Notes: generated by a model from the letters alone, not told the origin. A stretch of DNA of 64,000 bases from Sporosarcina beigongshangi (GCF_016820535.1 NZ_JADHDY010000017.1:1-64000), one strand, 5' to 3'; positions 20,177 to 30,609 are shown, numbered from the stretch's first letter. Made by a program: numbers and translations.

Positions 20177-21407
<1,231 letters not shown>

Positions 21408-21411
<4 letters not shown>

Positions 21412-22067
21412 GGCGTCGCCTCTTCCGTGGCAGGGCTTGCACCGGCCGCCTCGCCAGCCAGGTGCGCAACGAGGTCCGCAATGGAGATGAGAAGCAGGTT
21501 GTTGGCGTCGGCAAAGTCGCGCAACCCTTGCAGGCGCAGCATTTCACCGCCGTCGTCCACCACTTCGGCGATGACACCCACGGGTTCCGCGCCTGCCAGC
21601 CGGCAGAGCTCCACGGCCGCCTCGGTGTGTCCAGGGCGTTGGCGCACTCCCCCGGCCACGGCGCGAAGGGGGAACATGTGCCCCGGCCGGGTGACGGCGT
21701 CGGGCGTGGCGGAAGGGTCTGCCAGCACGGTGGCCGTAAGCGAGCGGTCGGTGGCGCTGATGCCGGTGGTGACACCGGCTGCCGCATCGCAGGAGACGGT
21801 GTAGGCGGTGCCCTTCGCGTCCTGGTTCACTGCCACCATGGGCGGCAGCGCCAGGCGGTCGGCGTGTTCGTCGTCCATGGGGATGCAGATGACGCCCGAG
21901 CTGTGGCGGATGGTCCAGCCCATGAGTTCGGGGGTGCTGTGCTGGGCGGCGAAAATGATGTCGCCCTCGTTTTCGCGGTTTTCATCGTCCACCACCAGCA
22001 CGGCCTCCCCGCGGGCGATCGCGGCGACGGCCAGCGGAACCGGGTCCAGGAGCGTCTGCGGCTTCAT
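21408..22067 (-). CDS. ribB: 3,4-dihydroxy-2-butanone-4-phosphate synthase
   Basis: This 219-residue enzyme converts ribulose 5-phosphate to dihydroxybutanone phosphate plus formate. Signatures are [16 protein letters not shown] (metal and acid-base residues), [12 protein letters not shown] and the [13 protein letters not shown] histidine motif. It ends with a short Ala/Glu-rich tail after AHLAG, then overlaps ribA. Its ATG also overlaps ribE by 4 bp. It is the single-domain form, unlike the RibBA fusion common in actinobacteria. Confidence 0.94.
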
Positions 22068-22690
22068 CGCGCACCGTCCGTGGCGAATTCCAGGAGGCGC
22101 TTGGCGTATTTGGCCAGGACATCCACTTCCAGGTTGACGGGGCTTCCAGTTTCCTTGGCACCCAGTCCGGTGGCGGCGAGGGTGACGGGGATCAGCCCCA
22201 CCTCAAACCACTGCCCCGGCTCGGCTGCGGGGCTGACGGCCGTCACGGTCAGGGACACCCCGTCCACGGCGATGGAGCCCTTTTCGGCGATGTATTGGCC
22301 CAGCTCGCGCGGCACTGAGAAGCGCAGCGTGTCCCAGGCGCCCTGATTTTCGCGGTGGAGGAGGGTGCCCACTCCGTCCACGTGGCCTTGGACCACGTGC
22401 CCGTCGAGGCGTCCGCCGGCCGGGACGCAGCGTTCGAGGTTGACGGTGTCTCCCGCGGCAAGGGATCCGGTGGTGGTCCGCAGCAGGGTTTCGCCCATGA
22501 CGTCCACGGCTACGGTGCCGTCTGCCAGTTCGACGGCGCTCAGGCACACACCGTTGACGGCGATGGAGCCGCCGAGGTCCATCCCGTCAAGGATCTCCCC
22601 CGCCTGCAGCACCAGCCGTGCGGTGCCCTTGTCGGGCTCGTTTTCCAGGGCCAGCACGGTGCCGCGCCCTGCAACAATTCCAGTAAACAT
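22064..22690 (-). CDS. ribE: Riboflavin synthase alpha chain
   Basis: This 208-residue enzyme dismutates two lumazines to riboflavin. The N-terminal MFTGIV is diagnostic, and the two lumazine-binding barrels carry [13 protein letters not shown] and [13 protein letters not shown], with [10 protein letters not shown] between. The start is one base from the ribD stop and the end overlaps ribB by 4 bp, so translation is probably coupled along the operon. Confidence 0.97.
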   Translation of the reverse strand: MFTGIVAGRGTVLALENEPDKGTARLVLQAGEILDGMDLGGSIAVNGVCLSAVELADGTVAVDVMGETLLRTTTGSLAAGDTVNLERCVPAGGRLDGHVVQGHVDGVGTLLHRENQGAWDTLRFSVPRELGQYIAEKGSIAVDGVSLTVTAVSPAAEPGQWFEVGLIPVTLAATGLGAKETGSPVNLEVDVLAKYAKRLLEFATDGAR

Positions 22691-22691
22691 C

Positions 22692-23831
22692 TCAGTTTCC
22701 TTCCGGTGCAGCCTTGGCCGGCATGAGTGTCAGCTTCAGGTCCGGCCCCAGGATTTCCACGGGTCCGGTGAGTGTGGCGTCCCATTCCCAGCGCTGGGCC
22801 TGGGCGAGGGTGCCGATGCCCAGGTCGGTCAGGGCCGGGATGCCCGAGCCCAGCAGTGTGGGTGCCAGGTAGACGACAAGTTCATCAACGAGACCCTGCT
22901 CCAGGAACGCGGCGTTGATGGTTGCCCCGCCCTCGATCATGAGGTGGCCGACGCCGCGGGAGTGAAGTTCCTGCAGGACGGAGCGCGGGTCGTGGGTGCG
23001 CAGGTGCAGGAAGTCGTCGTCACCGAGGCGGTCCGGGCTGCTCGGGGTGCCGGCCGCGCCGCGGACGGCGGCGTCTTCGGGGACATCGCGCAGGCCCATG
23101 ACCACGCGCAGCGGCTGCTTGGCCGCGTCGGAACCGTCAGCGCCGCGGGCGGTCAGGCGGGGGTTGTCGGCGATGACTGTGGCGGTGCCCACCACAATGG
23201 CGTCCACGCGGGCGCGCAGTTCGTGGGAGTCATGGCGGGACTCCTCCGAAGTGATCCACTGGCTGGTGCCGTCGACTGCGGCGATCCGGCCGTCGACAGT
23301 CTGGGCCAGCCGTGCCGTGATGAACGGCCGGTTCTCCCGAACCGCCACAAACCACTGCCGGTTCAGGTCTTCCGCCTCCGCGGCCATGAGGCCCATGCGG
23401 ACGTTGATGCCCTCATTGGCCAGAACCTCGGCGCCGCCCGCAGCCGGCTGGTGCGGGTCGCGCACGGCAAACACGACGTTTCCGATACCCGCTTCCAGGA
23501 TGGCCTGGGTGCAGGGGCCTGTCCGGCCGGTGTGGTTGCACGGCTCGAGGGTGACGATCAAGGTTGCAGCCGAGAGGTCTCGCTTGACGCCGGTGCCGAG
23601 CAGCCGGTTGATGACATCCGTTTCGGCGTGGGCCGTGCCCGCTCCTCGGTGGTAGCCAATGGCCAGGAACGTGCCGTCGGCGTCGATGATGACAGCACCC
23701 ACCAGCGGGTTGGCGCCCCGCACGCCCTGGCGTGCGGCCGAGAGTGCCGTTTCCATGCCGAGGATCTCGGCATCGCTGAAAACTTCGGGCTCATTGTTCA
23801 GGTTAGCGGGGAACAGTTCGCTGAAATTCAT
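22692..23831 (-). CDS. ribD: Bifunctional pyrimidine deaminase/reductase
   Basis: This 379-residue protein performs steps two and three of riboflavin synthesis. The N-terminal deaminase zinc site is HAETDVIN plus PCNHTGRTGPC. The C-terminal reductase domain contains ITARLAQTVDGRIA and HLMIEGGATINAAFL. About 20 extra residues precede the usual start. The ATG overlaps the upstream transporter by 4 bp. Confidence 0.96.
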   Translation of the reverse strand: MNFSELFPANLNNEPEVFSDAEILGMETALSAARQGVRGANPLVGAVIIDADGTFLAIGYHRGAGTAHAETDVINRLLGTGVKRDLSAATLIVTLEPCNHTGRTGPCTQAILEAGIGNVVFAVRDPHQPAAGGAEVLANEGINVRMGLMAAEAEDLNRQWFVAVRENRPFITARLAQTVDGRIAAVDGTSQWITSEESRHDSHELRARVDAIVVGTATVIADNPRLTARGADGSDAAKQPLRVVMGLRDVPEDAAVRGAAGTPSSPDRLGDDDFLHLRTHDPRSVLQELHSRGVGHLMIEGGATINAAFLEQGLVDELVVYLAPTLLGSGIPALTDLGIGTLAQAQRWEWDATLTGPVEILGPDLKLTLMPAKAAPEGN

Positions 23832-24568
23832 GGTTTGGCCTCTCGCTTGCTCACGGTGATGTCAGGAAAAGTGGTGTCCACCGAAACCTGGCGGTCCTGC
23901 ACATCACGATTGTGCCGCACCCGCCACCAGACAAAGAATCCGACCAGCGTGAAGGCACCGTAGAAGACGTACATGAACGCGGAGGCGTAGTAGCCGGCGC
24001 TGAACAACAGGGGCACGCCCACCAGGTCCACGGCAACCCAAATGAGCCAAAATTCAACCCAGCCCTTGGCCATGCCGTAGGTGGCCAGCAGTGATCCCAT
24101 AAAGATCCACGCGTCCGCCCAGACAGGTTCGTAGGAGCCAAGTGCCCTGAAAATGGGCGTCAGCACCGCCGTTCCGGCGACCATGGCCGCGACCAGCAGC
24201 CAGCGTACGTGAACTCCCGCCCAGCGGGGCTCGACGGCTTCGCCCACGTGGCCGCCGGCGTCGTCCTGGACGTGGCGGGTCTGGTTCCAGCGGTGCCAGC
24301 CGTAAATCGATACGGCGATGAACATGATTTGGCGCCCGGCCTGGCCCAGGAGGTTCACGTGGTCGTCGGTGCCGAACAGTGTTCCCACGAAGACGGTGAA
24401 CAGGAGCAGGTTGCCGAGGATGCCCACCGGCCATGCCCAGATTTTACGGCGCATGCCGCCGAGGGCGCTGACGAGCCCAAAGATGTTGCCTATGACTTCG
24501 CGCCAGAGGAGAAACCCGCCACCGGCGAATTCCATCTTGGCGTCAAAGAGCCATCGCAGAAAGTCCAT
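23828..24568 (-). CDS. PnuC/RibM-family riboflavin (or related vitamin) transporter
   Basis: This 246-residue integral membrane protein has the PnuC fold: about six or seven helices with VIGNIFGLVSALGG, WPVGILGNLLLF, the YGWHRW motif (after FIAVSIYGWH) and WVAVDLVGVPLLF. PnuC relatives carry nicotinamide riboside, riboflavin or thiamine by facilitated diffusion. Being the first gene under an FMN riboswitch argues for riboflavin, as for RibM of other actinobacteria. ATG 24568 has GAAGG five bases upstream; the open frame before it lies in the riboswitch leader. Confidence 0.9.
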   Translation of the reverse strand: MDFLRWLFDAKMEFAGGGFLLWREVIGNIFGLVSALGGMRRKIWAWPVGILGNLLLFTVFVGTLFGTDDHVNLLGQAGRQIMFIAVSIYGWHRWNQTRHVQDDAGGHVGEAVEPRWAGVHVRWLLVAAMVAGTAVLTPIFRALGSYEPVWADAWIFMGSLLATYGMAKGWVEFWLIWVAVDLVGVPLLFSAGYYASAFMYVFYGAFTLVGFFVWWRVRHNRDVQDRQVSVDTTFPDITVSKREAKP

Positions 24569-24632
24569 TGTTACCTTCCCTTTCAAGACCGCGATGGCTC
24601 CGGGGGGTAACGTACGGCCGAGGCATCCGAGG

Positions 24633-24669
24633 CAGGGGCGCACGGCACACTTGTGCCGGCACACCCCTG
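24633..24669 (-). promoter_or_regulatory. Hairpin between FMN aptamer and first rib gene
   Basis: Arms CAGGGG/CCCCTG (24633-24638, 24664-24669) enclose a second stem CGGCACA/TGTGCCG (24643-24649, 24652-24658). It lies between the aptamer and the transporter start and has no T tract. It could be part of the switch's expression platform, which would then act on translation rather than by a classical terminator; this is inference. Confidence 0.4.
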
Positions 24670-24690
24670 ACCTGGCGGCCAAGGCTGTTC

Positions 24691-24829
24691 GTGCTTCTCC
24701 CATCCAGACTTTAACTGTCGGTTCCGGAATTTCACCAGATCAACCGTGCGCTGCCTTCTGTTGCCAGTGGACTGCGCGCGGGTCGCGGACTATAACCGCC
24801 GGTTCGGAATTACACCGACCCCGGAGCAC
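24691..24829 (-). promoter_or_regulatory. FMN riboswitch (RFN element)
   Basis: Minus-strand RNA shows the conserved RFN core: GGGGTCGGTGTAATTCCGAA then CCGGCGGT near the 5' side, a GGTGAAATTCCGGAACCGAC block, and CAGT...AGTCTGGATGGGAGAAG at the 3' side. The closing helix pairs GTGCT near 24829 with AGCAC near 24691. FMN binding normally shuts down riboflavin genes, and this element sits about 120 bp before a six-gene transporter and riboflavin operon. Confidence 0.95.
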
Positions 24830-24971
24830 GTAATGTTCAATTGCGCCCGCGGTTGCGGGCGGCTTTCTTCATTATGGCATCTTTTCAGTGCCAACTTGTC
24901 CTGCCCCTTGCGGAGCAGTTGCACAGGGCATAAGCATCCCGGGCCCGGTTTCATTCCCTCCCCTTCCGTCT

Positions 24972-25033
24972 ATGACGCAGTTGTTGCAGCGGAAAGCGCT
25001 TACTTTCGCGTTTTCGGTACATCAAGTGCGTCA
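24972..25033. repeat. Intergenic hairpin repeat, second copy
   Basis: This imperfect hairpin has outer arms TGACGCA/TGCGTCA (24972-24978, 25027-25033). Its left side, GCAGTTGTTGCA followed two bases later by GGAAAGCGCTT, matches the left arm and loop of the hairpin at 17809-17880 at nearly every base. It lies 45 bp after the rpe stop, outside any gene. It may act as the rpe terminator, though there is no T run. Confidence 0.65.
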
Positions 25034-25078
25034 CAGTCGGAGGGGGTGGGAGGGGTTGCGGGAACGGAGGTTGGAAGG

Positions 25079-25753
25079 CTACTTGAGGGCGAGCTGCCCC
25101 TTGGCCCGAAGCGCGTCGATGGCCTCCTGCGGGGACGGCTTTCCGTACACGGCCGAGCCCGCCACGAAGATGTTGGCTCCGGCTTCGGCCGCGCGCGTGA
25201 TGGTCTCCTCGGTGATGCCGCCGTCCACTTGGATGGCCACGTTGACGCCGCTGCCTTCAATGGCGGCACGGGCACGCCGGATCTTGGGCAGCGTGACATC
25301 CAGGAACGACTGGCCGCCAAACCCGGGCTCCACCGTCATGATCAACAGCATGTCCAACTCCGGCAGCATGTCCAGGTAAGGCTCGACGGCGGTTGCCGGG
25401 CGCAGCGCCATGCCCGCCTTTGCGCCGCGGGCCCGGAGTTCTCGGGCCAGTTTGATGGGTGCCTGGGACGCCTCCACGTGGAAGGTCACCGAGTCCAGCC
25501 CGGCATCCGCATACAGCGGCGCCCAGCGGTCGACGTCGGCGATCATCAGGTGGGCGTCCAGCGGCACGGGGCTGACCTGTTGGATCCGCTCCACCACCGG
25601 CAGTCCGAGGGTCAGGTTGGGCACGAAATGGTTGTCCATGACATCAACGTGAACGGCGTCTGCGTTGGCGATGCGGGCCAGTTCGGCCTCAAGGTTGACG
25701 AAATCTGCCGAAAGGATGCTGGGGTTGATGCAGCAGGCCAATGGTTTGCTCAC
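25079..25753 (-). CDS. rpe: Ribulose-phosphate 3-epimerase
   Basis: This 224-residue TIM barrel interconverts ribulose and xylulose 5-phosphate in the pentose phosphate pathway. It starts [17 protein letters not shown], with metal ligands in [13 protein letters not shown] and DAHLMI, and the phosphate loop [10 protein letters not shown] and QVDGGI. The GTG start has GAGGTAAC upstream. It is last in def-fmt-rsmB-rpe, an order common in actinobacteria. Confidence 0.97.
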   Translation of the reverse strand: MSKPLACCINPSILSADFVNLEAELARIANADAVHVDVMDNHFVPNLTLGLPVVERIQQVSPVPLDAHLMIADVDRWAPLYADAGLDSVTFHVEASQAPIKLARELRARGAKAGMALRPATAVEPYLDMLPELDMLLIMTVEPGFGGQSFLDVTLPKIRRARAAIEGSGVNVAIQVDGGITEETITRAAEAGANIFVAGSAVYGKPSPQEAIDALRAKGQLALK

Positions 25754-25829
25754 GAAAAGTTACCTCATCATTTTCTTGGATTCGGCGCCGTGCGGCTCCG
25801 GCGGCTGGCCGGCACCGCAGGGTGCGGGG

Positions 25830-27404
25830 CTAGTTCTTGCGGATCAGGGCCATGAACATGGCGTCGCTCTGGTGGATGTGCGGCCACAGCTGCGCCATCT
25901 TCCGGTGCGAGGGAACAGTGGAGGCCGTGTTTCCCGCACCGACGGAGCCGCTGAGGCTGGCGGCGTCCAGGGCGGCGCCGGCGTCGAGCAGCTCCAGGTC
26001 CGTGCGCTTGCGCATGGCGTCCTCGACGACGGCGATGGTCTCGGCCACGTGGGGGGAACATGTCACGTAGGCAACGACGCCTCCAGGCTTCACGGCGGCC
26101 AGGGCGGAGTCCAGCAGCTCGCGCTGCAGTGGCCCGAGCTCGGCGACATCCGAAAGCTTGCGGCGCCAGCGCGATTCCGGGCGGCGGCGCAGGGCGCCCA
26201 GACCAGTGCAGGGTGCGTCTACAAGGATGCGGTCAAAGGCTTCGGGGTGTTCGCGGCCGATGTCGCGCCCGTCGCCCGTGCGCACAGTCCAACCGTCGCC
26301 GGGCACAGCTGCCAGAGCCTGTTCGACCAGCTTGGCACGGTGCGGGGAGGGCTCATTGGCGAGCAGCCAGCCGCCCCTTTCGGCTGCCAGTGCGGCCAGC
26401 AGCGCAGCCTTTCCACCCGGGCCGGCGCACAGGTCAAGCCAGCGCTCCTCGCCGTCGCTCTTCTCGGTGGAGACCATGACCGCAGCCAGTGCGCGGGCCA
26501 CCAGCTGGGAGCCGGCGTCCTGGACGCGTACGGACCCGTCGCGGACACTGTCCAGGCGGCCCAGGTCGCCACCGGAGGACAGCGCGGAATCGATGACCAG
26601 CTCCCCCGGCGTGAATCCGGCGTCGAACGCTTCGTCCAGGCTGCCCAGGCCGGGCAGCGCCACCAGGTTGACCACGGGGGCGGCATTGTCGGCTTCAAGC
26701 AGAGCGTCGATCTCGGCGACATCGCGGCCGTGGGCGACCAGCGCCTGACGCAGTGCGCGGACAATCCACTCCGGGTGCGACTGCCTGATCGAGGCGATCT
26801 TGACGTCGTCGCTGAGCCCCTCTGTCAATTGGGCCAGCCACTCGGGCAGCTCCTTCACGGACACCTTGCGCAGCACGGCGTTGACCAGTCCGGACGGCCC
26901 GGCACCGATCACGGCACGGGCCAGGCCCACGGTCTGGTCGAGGGCGGCGTGGGTGGGCACGCGCATCGCCAGCAGCTGGTGCACGCCCAGGCGCAGCGCG
27001 TCCAGGATGGCGGGATCCAGTTCAGACAGGGGGCGGTCAACGCAGGTGGCAAGGATCGCGTCATAGGTGCCCTGGGCACGGAGGGCGCCGTAGGTCAGTT
27101 CGGTGGCGAAGCCGGCGTCGCGGCGGTCCAGGTGGTGCTTGCGGATGCGGGCGGGCAGCACCAGGTTGGCGTAGGCGTCGTCCGCGGAAACAGCACGCAG
27201 CACCTCAAAGGCCACAAGCCGGGCGGGGTCGGCCACCCGCGTACGCTGGCCGGGGGCAGTCTCCGTGCGGTTGCGGCCGGTGCTGCGGTTGCGTTCGCGG
27301 CCCGCATCATCACGACGCCGTACACCTCCCCCGCGGGGGCCTCCGCCGGAGTTGTTCCCGCCTGAGTTTTGGTGGCCTGAACGTCCGCCTTGTTCGCTGG
27401 TCAT
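25830..27404 (-). CDS. rsmB: 16S rRNA (cytosine-967-C5)-methyltransferase
   Basis: This 524-residue protein has an N-terminal NusB-like RNA-binding domain (about 60-200) and a C-terminal Rossmann methyltransferase. SAM binding is LDLCAGPGGKAALL; the two catalytic-region cysteines are in VDAPCTGLGALRRRPE and YVTCSPHVAET. About 55 N-terminal residues are Gly/Arg/Asn-rich and disordered. The start overlaps the fmt stop by 4 bp (ATGA). Confidence 0.95.
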   Translation of the reverse strand: MTSEQGGRSGHQNSGGNNSGGGPRGGGVRRRDDAGRERNRSTGRNRTETAPGQRTRVADPARLVAFEVLRAVSADDAYANLVLPARIRKHHLDRRDAGFATELTYGALRAQGTYDAILATCVDRPLSELDPAILDALRLGVHQLLAMRVPTHAALDQTVGLARAVIGAGPSGLVNAVLRKVSVKELPEWLAQLTEGLSDDVKIASIRQSHPEWIVRALRQALVAHGRDVAEIDALLEADNAAPVVNLVALPGLGSLDEAFDAGFTPGELVIDSALSSGGDLGRLDSVRDGSVRVQDAGSQLVARALAAVMVSTEKSDGEERWLDLCAGPGGKAALLAALAAERGGWLLANEPSPHRAKLVEQALAAVPGDGWTVRTGDGRDIGREHPEAFDRILVDAPCTGLGALRRRPESRWRRKLSDVAELGPLQRELLDSALAAVKPGGVVAYVTCSPHVAETIAVVEDAMRKRTDLELLDAGAALDAASLSGSVGAGNTASTVPSHRKMAQLWPHIHQSDAMFMALIRKN

Positions 27405-28321
27405 TCAAACACCACATCTTCCTTGTTGGCCAGGCCGCGGGCCCAGTCTGTTGCCTTCATCATTTTCTTCCCGGCCGGCTGCACGTCGCCGAGTTCGACG
27501 GCGTGCGATCCCGTGCCGACCAGGACGGACTTGCCGTCCACCTCCAGCTGGCCCGGCGCCAGGGCCCCGACGTCGGCACGCAGTGACACCGGTCCCAGCT
27601 TGAAGCGCTGGCCGGCCAGCATGGTCCAGGCGCCGGGTTCGCTGGTCACGCCGCGGATCCGGCGTCCGATGGCCAGGGCGGGTTCGCCCCAGCGCACGTG
27701 CCCGTCTTCGAGGGTCAGCTTGGGCGCCAGGGTCACTTCGCCCTGCTGCGGCACGCCAGAGAGCATGCCGGCGCCGATGCCGTCGATGGTCTGGGCCAGC
27801 AGCACGGCGCCGCTGTGGGAAAGCCGTTCCAGCAGCGCTTCACTGGTGTCGGTGGGCGCGATGGCCTCCGTCATGGTCCCGTAGACGGGGCCGGTGTCCA
27901 ACCCCTTTTCCAGCAGGAATGTGGAGGCGCCGGTGACCTCGTCGCCGTTGATGACGGCGTGCTGGACCGGTGCCGCACCGCGCCACGCGGGCAGCAGCGA
28001 AAAGTGCAGGTTGATCCAGCCGTGCGCGGGGATGCCCAGCGCGCTTTCCGGGATGAGGGCGCCATAGGCGACGATGGCGGCGACGTCGGGGGCGGCGGCA
28101 GCGATTGCGGCGGCAGCGGCGGCGTCGATCTTGTCCGCCTTGATGACAGGCAGGTCCAGCTCGGCGGCGCGGGCTGCAACGGGCGAGGGCGTCATGACGC
28201 GCTTGCGGCCCAGCGGGGCATCCGGACGGGTCAGGACGGCAACTATTTCATGACCGGCAGCCTGCAGCGCGGCGAGTGAGGGCAGTGCCACTGCCGGGGT
28301 TCCTGCAAAAAGGACCTTCAC
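27401..28321 (-). CDS. fmt: Methionyl-tRNA formyltransferase
   Basis: This 306-residue enzyme formylates initiator Met-tRNA using 10-formyl-THF. It starts MKVLFAGTPAVALPSL and has WINLHFSLLPAWRGAAPVQHA, where the HxSLLP motif carries the formyl-donor site, then ASTFLLEKGLDTGPV. The C-terminal tRNA-binding OB domain is complete. The GTG start overlaps the def stop (GTGA). Confidence 0.97.
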   Translation of the reverse strand: MKVLFAGTPAVALPSLAALQAAGHEIVAVLTRPDAPLGRKRVMTPSPVAARAAELDLPVIKADKIDAAAAAAIAAAAPDVAAIVAYGALIPESALGIPAHGWINLHFSLLPAWRGAAPVQHAVINGDEVTGASTFLLEKGLDTGPVYGTMTEAIAPTDTSEALLERLSHSGAVLLAQTIDGIGAGMLSGVPQQGEVTLAPKLTLEDGHVRWGEPALAIGRRIRGVTSEPGAWTMLAGQRFKLGPVSLRADVGALAPGQLEVDGKSVLVGTGSHAVELGDVQPAGKKMMKATDWARGLANKEDVVFE

Positions 28322-28899
28322 TGGGCGGCCCCGGTGCCGAAGGAGGCGCCCGTGCCGAACGCCGAGCCCACGGTGTGGGCCCGCTTCGCGACCGTCTGGG
28401 CCGTGACGTCGTGGTAGTTGGCCATGCGGATGGCGCGGAGGGCGTCCTTGCGGTCGTCTCCTTCGAGCCGGTCCACATACAGCATGCCGTTGAGGTGGTC
28501 TGTCTCATGCTGGAAGCACTTGGCCAGGGTGCCGGTGGCTTCGATGTCAATGGTTTTGCCATTGACATCGACGCCTGTGACACGCACCCAGCGGTGTCGC
28601 GGAACCGTGTAGCCCAGGCCCGGGACGGACAGGCACCCCTCCGGTTCGCCGGGGACAAAGTCGTCGCTCGCAACGATGACCGGATTGATCACGTGGCCCT
28701 CTTCGCCGTCGACCGAGTAGGTGAAGATCCGCTTGTTCACGCCGATCTGTGGGGCCGCCAGCCCTGCTCCGCGGACGTCGTGCATGGTCTCCGCCATATC
28801 TTCGACAAGTTTGGCCAACTCGGGGCCGAAGGTGGTCACTTCCTCGGCGGTTTCCCGGAGGACGGGGTCGCCGATGATGCGAATGCTCAGGATGGCCAT
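28318..28899 (-). CDS. def: Peptide deformylase
   Basis: This 193-residue metalloprotease-fold enzyme removes the N-formyl group from new proteins. The three motifs are complete: GAGLAAPQIGV (44-54), EGCLSVPG with metal ligand C89, and QHETDHLNG with H131, E132 and H135. ATG 28899 has GAGGTG about seven bases upstream; the long extension before it is unrelated sequence. It is followed directly by fmt, a functional pair. Confidence 0.97.
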   Translation of the reverse strand: MAILSIRIIGDPVLRETAEEVTTFGPELAKLVEDMAETMHDVRGAGLAAPQIGVNKRIFTYSVDGEEGHVINPVIVASDDFVPGEPEGCLSVPGLGYTVPRHRWVRVTGVDVNGKTIDIEATGTLAKCFQHETDHLNGMLYVDRLEGDDRKDALRAIRMANYHDVTAQTVAKRAHTVGSAFGTGASFGTGAAQ

Positions 28900-28969
28900 G
28901 GGGTGGCACCTCACTTTGAAATTGGCGCGGCCCCATTTTGCGGACCGCTGACTGCTGGCGCCTTCCAGT

Positions 28970-29824
28970 CTAGTTGGACGGCTGGCGCGGCGGGGGCGCA
29001 ATCTCCAGCAACGGCGCCCCGGCTTGTGCCGCTTCCAATGAGGTTTGCCACACCCGGCGCAGCGAAGCGAACTTAAACCAGTGCGACTTGAGCACCTGGG
29101 GGTTGGCGCGCAGGGTGCGGACTTCCGTTTCGCCGATGGCGACACCGAGCAGAACGGGGTCCTGACCATATTTCCAGGGCTCCCAGGTGCCGGCCGTCTC
29201 ATCCACAATGGATTCCTCCGCCTTCATGCCCGCAACCAGCTGCATGACCACCTTGGCATCAAGCGACTTGACCTGGCCATTGCGGTCGGTGCCCTTGGTC
29301 TTGTAGTCGATGATGCACAGCTTCCCGCCGATGGTGGCCACAAGGTCCAGTGTTCCCGCATAGCCGAGGGTTTCATTCCAGACGGTGATCTCCGGCGCCA
29401 GCGGCTGGACGCCATAGTCTTCCCACCACTGGTCAAAGCGCAGGGCAAAGTTTTCCTCACCCTTTTCGGCCAGGGCCTCCCGCGCCTCCTGCAGCTGGTG
29501 GGGGCGGTCCAACGCGCGCAGCGCGAGTTGTTCGCAGTAGTGGTGGACGCGATCTCCGCGGGCGGCGGCGGCATCCCGGAATTGTTCGGCCGCGTTGGAG
29601 CTGTCCCGCACCACCGTGCGCAGCTGTCCGGGATTTCCGACGGCGGCGCCCAGGTCCGGGTGCTTGGACACGGCGTTGGCCGCCATGTAGCCAATCCAGC
29701 CGTCAAGGGAGGTGGCCTGCTGGCCGATGACGGTGGTGATGGAGGGGACCTTTGGCGGGTCCTGCAGGGAACGGGCATACATGCGCCCCAGGTCTGTACT
29801 GTGGGCCAAGGCTGGTGCTGTCAT
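28970..29824 (-). CDS. PD-(D/E)XK (RecB/Cas4-like) nuclease-fold protein
   Basis: This 284-residue protein has the RecB-type nuclease motifs in order: a histidine/glutamate helix (RVHHYCEQLAL), an upstream Glu (PEITVWNETLGY), GTLDLVATI (motif II Asp) and LCIIDYKTKG (motif III, D-x-K). There is no helicase or iron-sulfur cysteine set, so it is a stand-alone nuclease domain. Its substrate is unknown. GGAGG lies only one base before the ATG at 29824, an unusually short spacing, so a later start is possible. It lies upstream of def by 70 bp; no CRISPR or DNA-repair genes are next to it. Confidence 0.75.
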   Translation of the reverse strand: MTAPALAHSTDLGRMYARSLQDPPKVPSITTVIGQQATSLDGWIGYMAANAVSKHPDLGAAVGNPGQLRTVVRDSSNAAEQFRDAAAARGDRVHHYCEQLALRALDRPHQLQEAREALAEKGEENFALRFDQWWEDYGVQPLAPEITVWNETLGYAGTLDLVATIGGKLCIIDYKTKGTDRNGQVKSLDAKVVMQLVAGMKAEESIVDETAGTWEPWKYGQDPVLLGVAIGETEVRTLRANPQVLKSHWFKFASLRRVWQTSLEAAQAGAPLLEIAPPPRQPSN

Positions 29825-30337
29825 GCCTCCACTATTCCATCCCGTGCCGACACATCCCAGCCCGCCCGCGCCAGACTGTGGATAACTCGGCCCCGCAGTC
29901 ACTCGACGCATGCCAACCGCGCAGGCGCGCCGTGCGCCGTCGACCTTGAGAGCCGCAAAACTGGTGAGGCAAGCGCTTCCTCGGTCGGGCGCTTCACGCG
30001 CCGAAACCCTGTGGCACTGGGGACTCCCCCTTCCGCCACCGCGGGAGGAGCCAAATCATGGATGCTCCCGACGACGCCGGCACGCCTCGAGAGGGACGGG
30101 CAGCCGCAGTTCGCATGCGGGTTGCAGCCGACGGATCCGGTGAGAACAGGCTGCTGCACCGCCCCGATTCGCCAGGGAACAGATTCAGCCAACCGGTCGG
30201 CGCCGTCATTCTTGTACCGGCCACGATGTCTGGGGCATTTCGCCGCCGGGCCGTGTTGGCGGAGCGTCGCGAGGCTGTCAGCGGAGCCGCCACCGCCGAG
30301 CCAACTACCCAGAGCGCACAAGGCCCGGGAAACCAAA
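29825..30337. other. Gap of about 510 bp without a convincing gene
   Basis: I see no recognisable protein. A short plus-strand frame beginning at 30058 has a good ribosome site (GGGAGGAG) but poor codon bias and runs into a terminator, so I do not call it. One DnaA-box-like TGTGGATAA lies at about 29877. Confidence 0.5.
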
Positions 30338-30373
30338 GGGGACCGCCGGAACTGTGAAGTTCCGGCGGTCCCC
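30338..30373 (-). terminator. Terminator at the end of the tRNA array
   Basis: Perfect 15-bp arms (30338-30352, 30359-30373) with a 6-nt loop, followed on the minus strand by TTTGGTTT. It lies 10 bp beyond the last tRNA-Gly. Confidence 0.9.
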
Positions 30374-30382
30374 CTTGCTACG

Positions 30383-30455
<73 letters not shown>

Positions 30456-30502
30456 ATGATTACTGCCGGATCGTCCCCAAGTGCAACAGCGAACCGGCGC
30501 TC

Positions 30503-30530
30503 AAAAAAGCCCCCGCATCAACAGGGCTTT
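30503..30530 (-). terminator. Terminator after tRNA-Val copy 1
   Basis: AAAGCCC/GGGCTTT arms followed by a T6 run on the minus strand, 8 bp after tRNA-Val. Confidence 0.8.
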
Positions 30531-30537
30531 CAATGCG

Positions 30538-30609
30538 TGGGCGATACTGGGATCGAACCAGTGACCTCTTCCGTGTCAGGGAAGCGCGCTACCGCTGCGC
30601 CAATCGCCC
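30538..30609 (-). tRNA. tRNA-Val(GAC), copy 1
   Basis: A 72-nt cloverleaf: acceptor GGGCGAT/ATCGCCC with discriminator A, anticodon stem CTTCC/GGAAG and loop CTGACAC (GAC). Lies in repeat copy A. Confidence 0.96.

Noticed and set aside
28970-29824. Cas4 or anti-phage nuclease
   Set aside because: RecB-like motifs are present but there is no cysteine cluster, no CRISPR and no defence genes nearby.
29870-29890. TGTGGATAA resembling a DnaA box
   Set aside because: One isolated match is expected by chance; no cluster of boxes, no dnaA/dnaN and no AT-rich unwinding region, so not an origin.
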